39,736 bases of DNA from Betaproteobacteria bacterium (GCA_016195915.1 JACPYS010000045.1:1-39736); one strand, 5' to 3'. Positions 23,723 to 32,597 are shown, counted from the first letter of the stretch. A program made the numbers and translations. Notes: generated by a model from the letters alone, not told the origin.

Positions 23723-25189
23723 ATGTTCTTGATCGATGACCTGAGAGATTTCATCAACGCGTGCGAAGCGCATGGCATGCTGCATCGGGTAAAGACGCCG
23801 GTGGACTGGGATCTCGAGATGTCGCATGTCGCAACCCTGAATGAAGACAGCGGCGGCCCTGCCTTGTTGTTTGAGAGCATCAAGGGATCCGACATGCCGG
23901 TGCTGACGAGCGCATTTACGACCAGCCAGCGCATGGCCCTGTGCATGGAGCAGGACCCGAAACTTCCCTTGAGTGCGCTCGCGAGGAAGTGGAAAGAGCG
24001 TCTCGCAGGGGGCGCAACGCTGCCTCCGAAGCTGGTCGGCAATGCGCCCGTGATGGAGAACGTTTTTACCGGAGAAGACGTCGATCTGTTCAGGTTCCCG
24101 TCGCCGCGGTTTTATCCCGACGACGGTGGCCGCTACATCGGAACCGCGCACTATCTCGTGTGCCGGGACCCCGACAGCGGCTGGACCAACCTCGGCACCT
24201 ACAGAATGCAGCTGCAGGACAAGAATACGGTCACCGTCATGATTGCACGCGGCAAGGACGCGGAAATCATCTATCGCAAGCATGCCGCCCGGCGCGAGCG
24301 CATGCCCGTGGCCGTGGTGATTGGAAGCGACCCGCTGCATTTTCTGGTGAGTTCCACCCATGTCGGCGTCGGCGTAAGCGAATACGACGTTATCGGGGCC
24401 TTACGCCAGAGACCGGTAGAGGTCTTCGAATCGGACCTGAGTCATTTGCATTTGCCCGCGAAGGCGGAAATCATCCTCGAAGGCTATCTTGATCTCGACG
24501 ACCGCCGGCCCGAGGGCCCGCTGGGCGAATTTACGGGTTACTACTCGAGCGCCAAGGACATCAGCGGGGCGGGAATGGCGCCGACCATCAAGGTACAGAG
24601 GGTGATGCACCGTACCAGGCCGATCTTCTGGGCCAGTACCATTGGCAAACCGGTAAACGACTGCCACATGATCCAGGCGATCAACCGAAGCGCAATGCTC
24701 TGGCACGAGCTCGAAACACGCGGGATTCCCGGCATCGAGGGCGTCTACGTGTTGCCCGAATCCTGCGGCTGGTTCTGGGCTGTGATTGCGGTGCGGCAGG
24801 CGTATCCGGGTCACGCGAGCCAGGTGGGGCTGACGGCGATCGCGCACTACGGACTGAAGGGCGTCATCCTGGTGGACCACGACATACCCGTGGAGAACAT
24901 GGGCCGCGTGTGGTGGGCCTTGTCCGTGCGCTTCGATCCGCGAAGATCGATTCAGGTGATCGATCGCGCGCGCGCGTCGCCGCTCGATCCGAGCCTGACG
25001 CGAGACAGCCGTTTCATCATGAGCAAGGTCATCATGGACGCCTGTACTCCGTTCGAATGGGACGAAAAGCCGAAGGAAGTATTTCTGCATGAAGCGACGC
25101 TGCAGGAGGTGGCGAAGCGTTGGGCCGATTACGGACTGCCGCTCACGGGTCCGGTCGCGGAAGTGTTGAAACGCGCCAGCGCCGGCTGA
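23723..25189 (+). CDS. UbiD-family (de)carboxylase
   Basis: A 488-residue UbiD-family enzyme. N156 and R161 in WTNLGTYRM, and E264 and E269 in RPEGPLGEFTGYY, fit the prenyl-FMN active-site Arg and Glu pattern. The family needs prenylated FMN made by UbiX, which is not in this window. GGGGAG abuts the ATG at 23723, while an in-frame TTG at 23729 (giving IDDLRDF) sits six bases from it and may be the true start. Family members decarboxylate aromatic or unsaturated acids. Flanking Bug genes suggest an imported acid is the substrate. Confidence 0.88.
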   Translation: MFLIDDLRDFINACEAHGMLHRVKTPVDWDLEMSHVATLNEDSGGPALLFESIKGSDMPVLTSAFTTSQRMALCMEQDPKLPLSALARKWKERLAGGATLPPKLVGNAPVMENVFTGEDVDLFRFPSPRFYPDDGGRYIGTAHYLVCRDPDSGWTNLGTYRMQLQDKNTVTVMIARGKDAEIIYRKHAARRERMPVAVVIGSDPLHFLVSSTHVGVGVSEYDVIGALRQRPVEVFESDLSHLHLPAKAEIILEGYLDLDDRRPEGPLGEFTGYYSSAKDISGAGMAPTIKVQRVMHRTRPIFWASTIGKPVNDCHMIQAINRSAMLWHELETRGIPGIEGVYVLPESCGWFWAVIAVRQAYPGHASQVGLTAIAHYGLKGVILVDHDIPVENMGRVWWALSVRFDPRRSIQVIDRARASPLDPSLTRDSRFIMSKVIMDACTPFEWDEKPKEVFLHEATLQEVAKRWADYGLPLTGPVAEVLKRASAG

Positions 25190-25199
25190 TACGGGAAGA

Positions 25200-26219
25200 A
25201 TGGGCACCACGCCACTACGCGAGATCCTCGCCGCTGCGGCGCCGGCCAGCCGCGTCGAAGGCCGCTTCCTCGCGGGGACGATGGCGAGCGGCGCGGAGAT
25301 TGCCATTCCCTGGGTCGCCATCAAGGGAAGCAGGGAAGGGCGGTGCCTGTGGATCAACGGGCAGGTGCACGGACCCGAGATCAACGGCGTGCTCGCGGCG
25401 CTCGATTTCGTCAACCGCGTACGACCCTCCGATCTGAGCGGTTCCATCGTGGTGAGCGCGACGGCCAATCCGCTCGCGCTCGATGCGCGAACCAAGACGA
25501 CACCGCAGGACGAGGGCGATCTCGATCAATCGTTTCCCGGCGATGCCGGCGGCCTCCCCACGGAACGGCTCGCGCACACGCTGTTCGAGCAGGCGCGGGG
25601 CTGCGCGGACCTGCTCGTCAATTTGCACACCATGGGCCACATGTTCGACAGCCGGCCCTATGCGGTCTACAAGCTCCATCCGAACGGAAAAGTCGATGAG
25701 CAGGCGCTGCTTGCGATGATCGCACCGTTCCGCCCCGGGGTGGCTTGCCGCATGCGCGTGGAGCAGGGGCTGGGCGAATTGCCGGGGAATATCGCCGGCG
25801 CACTGGATTACCAGATGCTCGCGCTGGGCATTCCGGCGTTCATGATCGAACTGGGCAGCGGCAGCCGCGCCGAGGCGCCCTATATCGCGCAGGGCATTGC
25901 GGGCTTCGAGGACGTGGCGCGCCGCATGGGTATCCTGCCCGGCGATCCCGGCCGATACGCGCGCCTGAAGCGCGTTGCGCGGCGAGCGCATGTGACGGTG
26001 TCGCATGGCGGCCTGTTTCGCGCGGCAAAGTTTCCCGGCGAGACGGTGCGCGCGGCGGATCCGCTTGGCAGTACCATGGACCTGCACGGAAAGGTCGTAG
26101 AGTCATTGGCGCTGCGCGAGGAGTGCATTGTCATCGGCATGCGCCGCGATCCGGTGGTTCACTCCGGTGACCGCGCGGCATTCGTGGCGCTCGAATGGGA
26201 CGAGGTAGCAGGGGAGTGA
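25200..26219 (+). CDS. AstE/AspA-family zinc deacylase
   Basis: A 339-residue protein of the succinylglutamate desuccinylase/aspartoacylase family. Zinc ligands H57 and E60 lie in GQVHGPEIN and H143 in NLHTMGH; the catalytic Glu is E217 in MIELGSG. The C-terminal beta domain is present. Such enzymes release an acyl or amino-acid part from an N-acyl compound. It begins 10 bp after the UbiD gene and ends two bases before the next Bug start, so all are probably one transcript. Confidence 0.85.
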   Translation: MGTTPLREILAAAAPASRVEGRFLAGTMASGAEIAIPWVAIKGSREGRCLWINGQVHGPEINGVLAALDFVNRVRPSDLSGSIVVSATANPLALDARTKTTPQDEGDLDQSFPGDAGGLPTERLAHTLFEQARGCADLLVNLHTMGHMFDSRPYAVYKLHPNGKVDEQALLAMIAPFRPGVACRMRVEQGLGELPGNIAGALDYQMLALGIPAFMIELGSGSRAEAPYIAQGIAGFEDVARRMGILPGDPGRYARLKRVARRAHVTVSHGGLFRAAKFPGETVRAADPLGSTMDLHGKVVESLALREECIVIGMRRDPVVHSGDRAAFVALEWDEVAGE

Positions 26220-26221
26220 AG

Positions 26222-27199
26222 ATGATGCGACGGTTTCCATTGTTCTGCGCTGGTTTTGTCGCGTTGACCTGTCTGTTTGCCCCTCCGGCGTGGACGCAGG
26301 TCTTTCCGAGCAAGGCGATTCGCATCGTCGTGCCTTTCCCACCCGGCGGGCCGTCGGACTTTGCCGCGCGCTCGGTCAGCCAGTACCTTCCGCAGTTCCT
26401 CGGCCAGCCGGTCATCGTGGAAAACCGCACCGGCGGCGCAGGCATCACGGGAACGGAATCCGTCGCGAAGTCGCCGCCCGACGGCCACACGCTGCTGGTC
26501 GCAACGGTCGGCGTGATGGTCATCGCGCCTTACCTGTTCAACAACCTTCCGTACGATCCGTTCCGGGATTTTGTTCCGATCACCAACCTGGTCTCGGGTC
26601 CGGCGGTTCTCGTCGTGCATCCGTCCGTGCCCGTACGCAGCGTGCAGGAACTCATTGCGCTGGCCAAGGCGCAGCCCGGCAAGCTCACTTACGGCTCCAC
26701 CGGACCGGGACAGATCTCGCACCTGAACGGCGAGCTGTTCAAGGCGCTCGCCGGCGTCGACATCCTGCATGTGCCCTACAAGGGGGCAGCGCCACTGCTG
26801 CCCGAGCTGATCGGCGGCCAGATCTCGATGAACTTCAGCGTTGCGGTCGACGGCCTCAACCTGATGCGCGCCGGCAGATTGCGTGCGCTCGCAGTCACCA
26901 GCCCGAAGCGCCTCGCGATCATGCCCGAAGTTCCGACCCTCGACGAATCCGGCTTGAAGGGCTACGACGTGAGTAACTGGAACGCCATCTGGGCGCCGGC
27001 CAGGACACCGCGCGAGGTGATCGAGAGGCTGCATCGGGAGATCTGCAAATCCATGGCGTCCGCAGACGTGAGGGAGCGCATCGCGGTGCAGGGCAACGTA
27101 GTCGTCTGCGATACGCCGGACGAATTCGCCGCCTACATCCGCCAGGAAGCGGCCAAGTGGTCCAAGGTCATCAAGGATGCGCGCATCAAGCTGGATTGA
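26222..27199 (+). CDS. Bug/TctC-family binding protein, third copy
   Basis: A 325-residue Bug protein. GGGGAG (26211-26216) five bases before the ATG pair at 26222 sets the start; the upstream frame overlaps the deacylase gene. It has a signal peptide (MMRRFPLFCAGFVALTCLFA, ending near WTQ). Family marks are VVPFPPGGPSDFAARSVSQY, VENRTGGAGITGTESVAKSP and LHVPYKGAAP. It closes the Bug-Bug-UbiD-AstE-Bug cluster and gives that cluster three binding proteins and no pore subunits. Confidence 0.92.
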   Translation: MMRRFPLFCAGFVALTCLFAPPAWTQVFPSKAIRIVVPFPPGGPSDFAARSVSQYLPQFLGQPVIVENRTGGAGITGTESVAKSPPDGHTLLVATVGVMVIAPYLFNNLPYDPFRDFVPITNLVSGPAVLVVHPSVPVRSVQELIALAKAQPGKLTYGSTGPGQISHLNGELFKALAGVDILHVPYKGAAPLLPELIGGQISMNFSVAVDGLNLMRAGRLRALAVTSPKRLAIMPEVPTLDESGLKGYDVSNWNAIWAPARTPREVIERLHREICKSMASADVRERIAVQGNVVVCDTPDEFAAYIRQEAAKWSKVIKDARIKLD

Positions 27200-27325
27200 G
27201 ATGCGAACGCTCTGACCAGGCACTCGACAACAGCAGTGCCGCCGTCAACCAGATCGAACTGCCGGTGTCGACACGAAACAGTCGTTCAAGCGTAGACTTA
27301 CTTACGACTTTGACAGGAGGCGGCC

Positions 27326-27754
27326 ATGAAGACGATCAGGGAGTTGTTGCAAGCCAAATCGCGCGGGCTGTGCACGATCGGTCCGGAAGCGCACGTGTTG
27401 GACGCGCTCAAGCTGATGGCGGACAAGGACATCGGGGCGCTGCTCGTGGTCGAGAACGACAAGCTGGTCGGCATCATCTCCGAGCGCGATTACGCACGCA
27501 AAGTCATCCTGCACGGCAAGTCGTCGCACGATACGCCGGTCAAGGACATCATGACCGAGCATGTGATCTGCGTGAAGCCCGGCAACACCGTCGAGGAATG
27601 CATGGCACTGATGAGCGACAAGCACTTCCGCCACCTGCCGGTGATCGAGAACGAAAAACTGATTGGCGTGCTTTCGATCGGCGACCTGGTGAAGGAAACG
27701 ATTTCCGAGCAGCAGTTCATGATCAAGCAGCTCGAGTCGTACATTCACAGTTAG
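27326..27754 (+). CDS. two-CBS-domain protein
   Basis: A 142-residue protein made of a CBS pair. Repeat 1: VLDALKLMADKDIGALLVVE then KLVGIISERDYAR. Repeat 2: EECMALMSDKHFRHLPVIEN then KLIGVLSIGDLVK. AGGAGG precedes the ATG at normal spacing. CBS pairs bind adenine nucleotides; stand-alone examples are regulators or have unknown partners. It lies 126 bp after the last Bug gene, before the accessory island begins, and is probably a separate unit. Confidence 0.88.
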   Translation: MKTIRELLQAKSRGLCTIGPEAHVLDALKLMADKDIGALLVVENDKLVGIISERDYARKVILHGKSSHDTPVKDIMTEHVICVKPGNTVEECMALMSDKHFRHLPVIENEKLIGVLSIGDLVKETISEQQFMIKQLESYIHS

Positions 27755-27823
27755 CCGGTCGCGGTCCTCATTTCTTGAGTAGTGAGACCCTGCGGCTACC
27801 CGGTGTTCGTTCCGAGCGCCAGC

Positions 27824-27904
27824 CTACTTTCGCCTGAATTCAGCCAGCGCACGCTCGATCACCATCCGGTCCGGCTTGTCCTTGTCGCAGGGTGCGACCG
27901 GTGC
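27824..27904 (-). pseudogene. possible C-terminal remnant of a toxin-like gene
   Basis: A frame ending at TAG 27824-27826 reads APVAPCDKDKPDRMVIERAL then AEFRRK. It follows directly after the antitoxin-like gene and has coding-like composition, but no complete gene or start is present. I cannot name its family; the call rests on position and on the broken state of the surrounding island. Confidence 0.2.
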
Positions 27905-27918
27905 TCCATGGCGGTAGC

Positions 27919-28152
27919 TTACCCCGCCTTACGCGCGTGCTGATTCTCCGCAATGGCCCTCGCCAGCGCTTCGTCGGCGTGACGGTTGGCTTCCTCGTGA
28001 GTGCGGAACCGATAGACGCCGCGGGCAATTCCGGTGGTATTGACCGCAGCGAGCGCGGCCCCAGTCCGCAAATGCTGCGCAGCCGCTACCAGCGCCTCGG
28101 CGGAGGGCTTGAGCTGGATCGAATCGTGCACCCTGTGGCCCAGAGTCTTCAT
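27919..28152 (-). CDS. small antitoxin-like protein of unknown family
   Basis: From the ATG at 28152 this encodes 77 residues beginning MKTLGHRVHDSIQLKPSAEA. It contains GVYRFRTHEEANRHADEALA, a helical, charged tail typical of small antitoxins, and ends HARKAG. I do not recognise the family with certainty. It lies 35 bp after the detached macB end on the same strand and immediately before a possible truncated frame at 27824-27904, the arrangement expected of an antitoxin whose partner has decayed. An upstream in-frame extension into the macB fragment lacks any start signal. Confidence 0.5.
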   Translation of the reverse strand: MKTLGHRVHDSIQLKPSAEALVAAAQHLRTGAALAAVNTTGIARGVYRFRTHEEANRHADEALARAIAENQHARKAG

Positions 28153-28186
28153 CGCTAAAGTATAGCGCCTCAATCGCATGGTCGCG

Positions 28187-28310
28187 TCACTCGCTGCGCA
28201 GCGCTTCCAGAGGATCGAGCCGTGCCGCGCTGCGCGCCGGCAGCACACCGGCGGCGAGGCCCACCCCGACCGCCATCAGTTCGGCCAGCACCGCGTAGTT
28301 CCACGCGATG
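28187..28310 (-). pseudogene. detached 3' end of a macB-like permease gene
   Basis: The frame ending at TGA 28187-28189 reads WNYAVLAELMAVGVGLAAGV, then LPARSAARLDPLEALRSE. This repeats the C-terminus of the permease at 32598 (LPARRAAQLDPLEALRSE). Over about 124 bp the two DNA copies are roughly 88% identical by my alignment; upstream of 28310 similarity stops. No other part of a permease is present. The fragment and the complete gene bracket the 4.3-kb defence remnant. Confidence 0.82.
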
Positions 28311-28605
28311 GTGTCGCCCGTATCCGGCGCGATGCCTTCGGCGACGATTACCTGCTGGCTTTCTCCTGCAATTATGGGCGTAGTTGGTAGTCGGGGGCGA
28401 GGGGCGATGGTGTGCACAGGAGCGTGCTCGTCGGCGGGAATTGAGGCGCCGCTGCAATGAAATGCTGGATGACTTGCTGTTCGACCGGGCGCCGAATTCG
28501 GCCGGAGTCACGCAGCCCCCCACATGGTGGCTTACGCATGCAGCGCTTGCGCCTGCTCGCGAGTCAGATCAGGGTGGCTCGCGGCGCGCTTGAAAGGCAG
28601 GGCGG
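28311..28605. other. 295-bp stretch with only coding debris
   Basis: On the minus strand a frame ending near 28380 reads PVEQQVIQHFIAAAPQFPPT followed by about 15 more residues, and another near 28534-28606 reads LPFKRAASHPDLTREQAQAL followed by HA. Both look like ends of former genes but I cannot assign families. No start signals, hairpins or complete gene are visible. Confidence 0.35.
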
Positions 28606-28731
28606 TTACCAGCGCGACGGCGCCTCGGGAAGAAGTTCATTTGCGAAGGCGTGGTCGTTGTCGGGGCCGACGAGATCTAGGCGCAGCGCCTCGCAAAGCT
28701 CCGCACGAACTGTTACGCTGGATGCGCTCAC
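28606..28731 (-). pseudogene. N-terminal remnant of a DISARM drmA helicase gene
   Basis: From a GTG at 28731 the frame reads SASSVTVRAELCEALRLDLV, then GPDNDHAFANELLPEAPSRW, and stops at TAA 28606-28608. The block E-A-L-R-L-D-L-V-G-P followed by A-N-E-L-L-P-x-A-P-S-R-W is the characteristic start of DrmA, which normally continues Y-L-T-G-F. The other roughly 1,100 residues are missing. With the drmD-like helicase upstream on the same strand this fits the drmD-then-drmA order of class 1 DISARM loci. Identification is from memory of the family. Confidence 0.65.
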
Positions 28732-28755
28732 TGGCTCTCCGAGACTTCAGGCGGT

Positions 28756-29226
28756 TCAGGCGGCAGGTTGCGGGGGCTCGGCCGTCGTCAATGTCACGCG
28801 CCCGGTGGGGCCATCGTAATGCATGACGAGATATTGCAGGAACGCCCGGCCAATAAGTGCCGCGTGCGTCTGACCGCCGGCTATCAGATTGACGCCGGCG
28901 ATACGCCCCCAGATCGTCAGTCCCAAGCCGGGAACGTGGATTTGAGCGAGGTATACGTCGACGGTATGCGATCCGGCGCTGCCACTGAGCGTTTCCTTAT
29001 CGACTATCGGCAGCCCCAAGGCCGTCGCCACTGCCGTGTCGATGTAGGTCTGAGACGCCCCCGTATCGACGAGAGCGGGCATGTTTGTTATTGCGGCGAC
29101 AGGTACGGCATCATTACCAGGCTGAAACGCGGGGTCGAAGCCGATATCTACGAGGATGGTTGGACCATGCAGCCCCAGCAGCTCGGAACCGTTCGGCTCA
29201 GTATGAAAGCCGCATTCAGCGTCCAT
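28756..29226 (-). CDS. retropepsin-like aspartic protease
   Basis: From the ATG at 29226 this gives 156 residues. D54-T55-G56-A57 in ALVDTGASQTYID is the clan AA catalytic motif. It is followed by the flap region, with ALIGRAFLQY as the second family signature (L-x-G-x-x-F-L). One domain only, so it should act as a homodimer. There is no signal peptide, so it is probably cytoplasmic. It overlaps the small gene upstream by 11 bp, so they are translationally coupled. It is intact inside an otherwise wrecked island. Confidence 0.8.
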   Translation of the reverse strand: MDAECGFHTEPNGSELLGLHGPTILVDIGFDPAFQPGNDAVPVAAITNMPALVDTGASQTYIDTAVATALGLPIVDKETLSGSAGSHTVDVYLAQIHVPGLGLTIWGRIAGVNLIAGGQTHAALIGRAFLQYLVMHYDGPTGRVTLTTAEPPQPAA

Positions 29227-29488
29227 GGCGCGACGAAGAATAGAGTACCGAGGCCGGGAGAACCGTCGGCTTCTGCCCAACCAGTCTGATGAGGTATGGG
29301 CCGCGCCCAAAGCGCTTCACCGCATCCGCTGCGGCTATTTGAAAGTCGTCAAATACGCCGGCGACGATTCCGCCATGGATGACGACCCATTTGTCAAGAC
29401 AGGTCGCCTCAAGCTGGTCCTTCATGGCATCGTATGCGGCAATTTCCGTGTCGATCGTCGCGGGACGTTTTGGAAGAACAGCGCTCAT
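29216..29488 (-). CDS. small conserved protein paired with the aspartic protease
   Basis: A 90-residue protein starting at an ATG preceded by GGAGGTCA. The core DKWVVIHGGIVAGVFDDFQI, then RFGRGPYLIRLVG and LPASVLYS, resembles the short DUF5678-like proteins that often precede retropepsin-like genes. The function is unknown. The overlap with the protease gene suggests the two products act together, for example as substrate or inhibitor and enzyme (inference). Confidence 0.65.
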   Translation of the reverse strand: MSAVLPKRPATIDTEIAAYDAMKDQLEATCLDKWVVIHGGIVAGVFDDFQIAAADAVKRFGRGPYLIRLVGQKPTVLPASVLYSSSRHGR

Positions 29489-29638
29489 ATTGACCTCCGG
29501 ATGAATCCAGTAGCGCTAGGACGATTGAAAAGACTACCACACCCTGAACAAACCTGTGATACGGCAATAGAGGCGGTATGGGGGTGCAAGTCCGGGTTAT
29601 CGATCCGGGAGCAAGGCGCAGTGTTCATTATTTGACGG

Positions 29639-30113
29639 TCACCAGTCGCTCGCTTTGCCGTCGACCGTGTCGAGGAAGGTTTTGGCCGCCCGCTGATGTT
29701 CGGTAGACAAGCTGCCCAGCATGGAAGACGAGGCGATTGCCCGTAAACGAGGCTCGATCAATTTCACTTGCAGGAAGTCTTCTACCGCCTTGAGACTGAT
29801 TCGATACTCTACGCGCCCGACATGATCCGACCAGCCCTGAAACGAACGCTTTGCTTTCAAAACCCACAATGAACTTTAGGAGCCCATCGTCGTCCGCGAT
29901 CATCGATTCGACAAATGTTGCAACTTTCTCATGACCATCTTCCGCTAAGCGCTTCCACATGTAGAGGATTGAAATGAGTTTCGAATGATCTCTCAGTCGT
30001 CCGTCGTTAGCCCATGTCGCTATCTTTGCAACCGTGAGTTTCTCTAGCTCGACCAGTTGCTCAGGTCGGACGCTTCTCTTCTCTTCGGGGTCCGCAGGCT
30101 CGTTGTTTGCACG
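29639..30113 (-). pseudogene. C-terminal piece of a KAP-family P-loop NTPase, frameshifted
   Basis: One frame reads RPEQLVELEKLTVAKIATWA, then DGRLRDHSKLISILYMWKRL and MIADDDGLLKFIVGF. Near 29850-29865 the sense passes to another frame, which continues KRSFQGWSDHVGRVEYRISL and ends at 29639. The combined sequence matches the C-terminal region of KAP-type NTPases (W-x-x-D-G-R-L, I-A-D-D-x-G-L-L, V-x-R-V-E-x-R-I). The P-loop domain is absent. The stretch is lower in GC than its surroundings. It abuts the truncated helicase, so two unrelated gene ends are joined here. Confidence 0.55.
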
Positions 30114-30144
30114 AAATTTGCCATGTTGCTGTCTTCGTCGCACC

Positions 30145-32465
30145 AAGCGGTTTAGCGCCGAGCATCTCCGGCGAGCAGGACAGCGCGTCGCGCAAGTGAT
30201 CGAGGTCGAGGCCGATCCATTTGCGCGCGTCGTTGATGCGGCCGCGCAGCGTGTCGATCTGTTTGCGCAGTGCCTCCTACCTTTCGCGCGAAGCTTCCAG
30301 TTCTTCCTCGATGGCCCCTTTCTTGTCCGTCTCGAGATCCGAGTCGTCAATGTCGTGAGCAATGCGTTCGGCCTCGCCGCGCCGGATGCCCTGTTTAAGC
30401 AAGCCGATCAGCCGGTTCGAAATCACCGGAGCAAAGGACCCGAGTTCCCGCCGGATCGTATCGGTTTTGCGCACCAGTGCGCGCAACACGCGGTCTTCGG
30501 GCCGCTGCTGATACACGTAGTAGTGACAGAAGACCTCTGGGTTCGGCTGCAACTTGCGATCAATGCGGCCATTGCGCTGCTCCAGACGGGCGGGATTCTA
30601 GGGCACGTCGAAGTGGAACAGGTTCCAGCAATGGGCTTGAAGGTTCAGGCCCTCTCTGGCTGCATCAGTGGCAATGAGTATCCGGATGGGATGTTTGGAG
30701 GGCGGCAGGTTGAACGCACGCTTGATCGCCTCGCGTTTATCGGGCGGCATCGGACCGTGGAACACATCGATCCGATGCTCGGCCAGTTCGGTGCCTTGGA
30801 TGGCGGCGCGCAACTGCGCGACCAGGTAACGTTTGGTGTCGTCCCACTCAGTGAAAATCAGCAGGCGCAGGTCGTTCCAGACTGCTCCGGACGCAGAGCT
30901 GCGCTCGCCCGAAAGCCGAACATCCGCGCACATGTGCTGCCGAATCCATTCGATCAGGTGCCGGACGCGAGCGTCCGGCTGCCCGCGCGCAGCCCCTGAA
31001 ATCTGTTCCATCGAGTCCAGCAACTCTCGCTCGCGGACGATGTCTGCCGATTCGTTACGGCCCGACGTTCCCAGCGTCGCAGCAACGACTGCCGCATCGG
31101 TCTCCGCAGACTGATCCTCCTCCGTCTGCTGAGATCGCTCGTCGTCTGCGTCCGGTGATTCGGTGAGGAGCGAGAGCGCGGCGGTCGGCGTCGCGGCCTT
31201 TGCCGTATTTTGCTCGCCCGCCCAGATGCGCTCCATGGTTGCGCGGTGCACCCTCAATGTCTTGGCGAAAGCTTCGATGGAGGAAAGAAGGCGTTGCTGA
31301 AGCCCGCAAACGAGCAGCGCTGCCTCTGCCTGCTGGCGCTTCGTGGCGCCGGCGTAACGTGATTCCCTGGCCGTACGGTATTCCTCGAGCCGGCGCGAGA
31401 GCTGTAGCTCCGGCGCGGTCTCGGGCAGGTTCTTCAAATCGATCTGCACGACGTTTCGCTTCGGAAAGCCGCCATGGACTTCGCGGATGTCCTCCTTGAG
31501 CCGGCGGACCATGACCTCGTCGAGACGCGATTTGAGCGCCTTGACCCTGCGCGTGAAGCGGTGCGGATCGAGGATCTCCAACAGTGCGCTGAAGCTGTTC
31601 GAGTGACCGTTGTGCGGCGTAGCGGAGAGAAACAGGCGATATTCGAAGCGCGCGGCGAGGTCGCGTATCGCCCTGGTGAAGCGGGAGTCGATGGCGTATT
31701 TCGATCCGCTCGACGGGGCGGCGTGGTGTGCTTCGTCGAAAATGAGCAACGAGCCGGGACGCAAGTTGTCGAGCCAATCGCGTAGCGGGCCGGCGTAGGT
31801 CTCGTCAATCAGCAGGCGGTGAGACACAATAAATCGCGGAAAGGTCGTCCATGGGTTGACGCCGTAGCCCCGCTCCTGACGGATGCGCTCCAGGTAGGCG
31901 CGGTCGAGGATTTCGAAGGTCAACCCGAAACGCGTCTCAAGTTCGTCTTTCCATTGGTAGAGCATCGAGGGCGGACAGGCGACGACAACTTCGCGTACTC
32001 GGCGCCGCAATAGCATTTCGCTTGCGATGAGCCCGGCCTCGATGGTCTTGCCCAGACCGACGTCGTCGGCGATGAATAGATTGACCCTCGGCAGCAGCAG
32101 CGCCTTGCGCAGCGGCTCGAGCTGGTAGGCGTCGATACGGATTCCGGCCCGAAACGGCGCCTGAAAAAGTTTCGGATCGGTTGCGGTGACGCAGTTCCAC
32201 CGAAGCGTGTGAACGTAGGCGCCGAAGAACCGGGGATCGTCGAATCCCTTTTCGCCCAAACTTTTCCACGCCTCGCGGTCGAGGATCTCGGTATGGAGCT
32301 CGAGGTCCCAGACGACTTCCAGCTTTTCACCTTGAGCGTCGTCGTCGAGGCAAGCCAGGTGACCAGCCCGAACTCTGAATCGGGAGGATCCGACGCCGAG
32401 TGCTCAACAAGGTAGGTTCTGGCCCGAACCCGGACGATCTGCCCAGGCGATGGAAGGCTAGGCAT
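30145..32465 (-). pseudogene. drmD-like SNF2 helicase (DISARM), broken
   Basis: The gene begins at 32465 with MPSLPSPGQIVRVRARTYLV. A frameshift near 32350-32362 moves the sense to the frame CLDDDAQGEKLEVVWDLELH. A long open stretch (32259-30601) then holds helicase motifs: ADDVGLGKTIEAGL (Walker A), LLIFDEAHHAAPS (Walker B), FLSATPHNGH, and ILIATDAAREGLNLQAHCWN (motif V region). In-frame TAG codons at 30598-30600 (where NPARLEQRNGRIDR resumes) and 30277-30279 interrupt it, and the reading ends near 30145 after LDHLRDALSCSPEMLGA. The C-terminus is replaced by KAP debris. The family is DISARM DrmD. It is almost certainly inactive. Confidence 0.75.
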
Positions 32466-32597
32466 TGGCAGCGCGGTGATTTGTCGGTTGTGAGCAGTGG
32501 CGCGCTTGCAAAGATTGAGAATTCGCGTGACCGGGTTCAATACTAAGCGCAAACGAGACAGCGGGAAATGGTTCCGTCCCTCTTTCTCAGGCCACCC

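Noticed and set aside
30277-32259. TAG recoding as an amino acid
   Set aside because: TAG terminates intact genes elsewhere in the window (for example at 17832-17834 and 20687-20689), and the helicase also carries a frameshift and a lost C-terminus, so inactivation explains the data.
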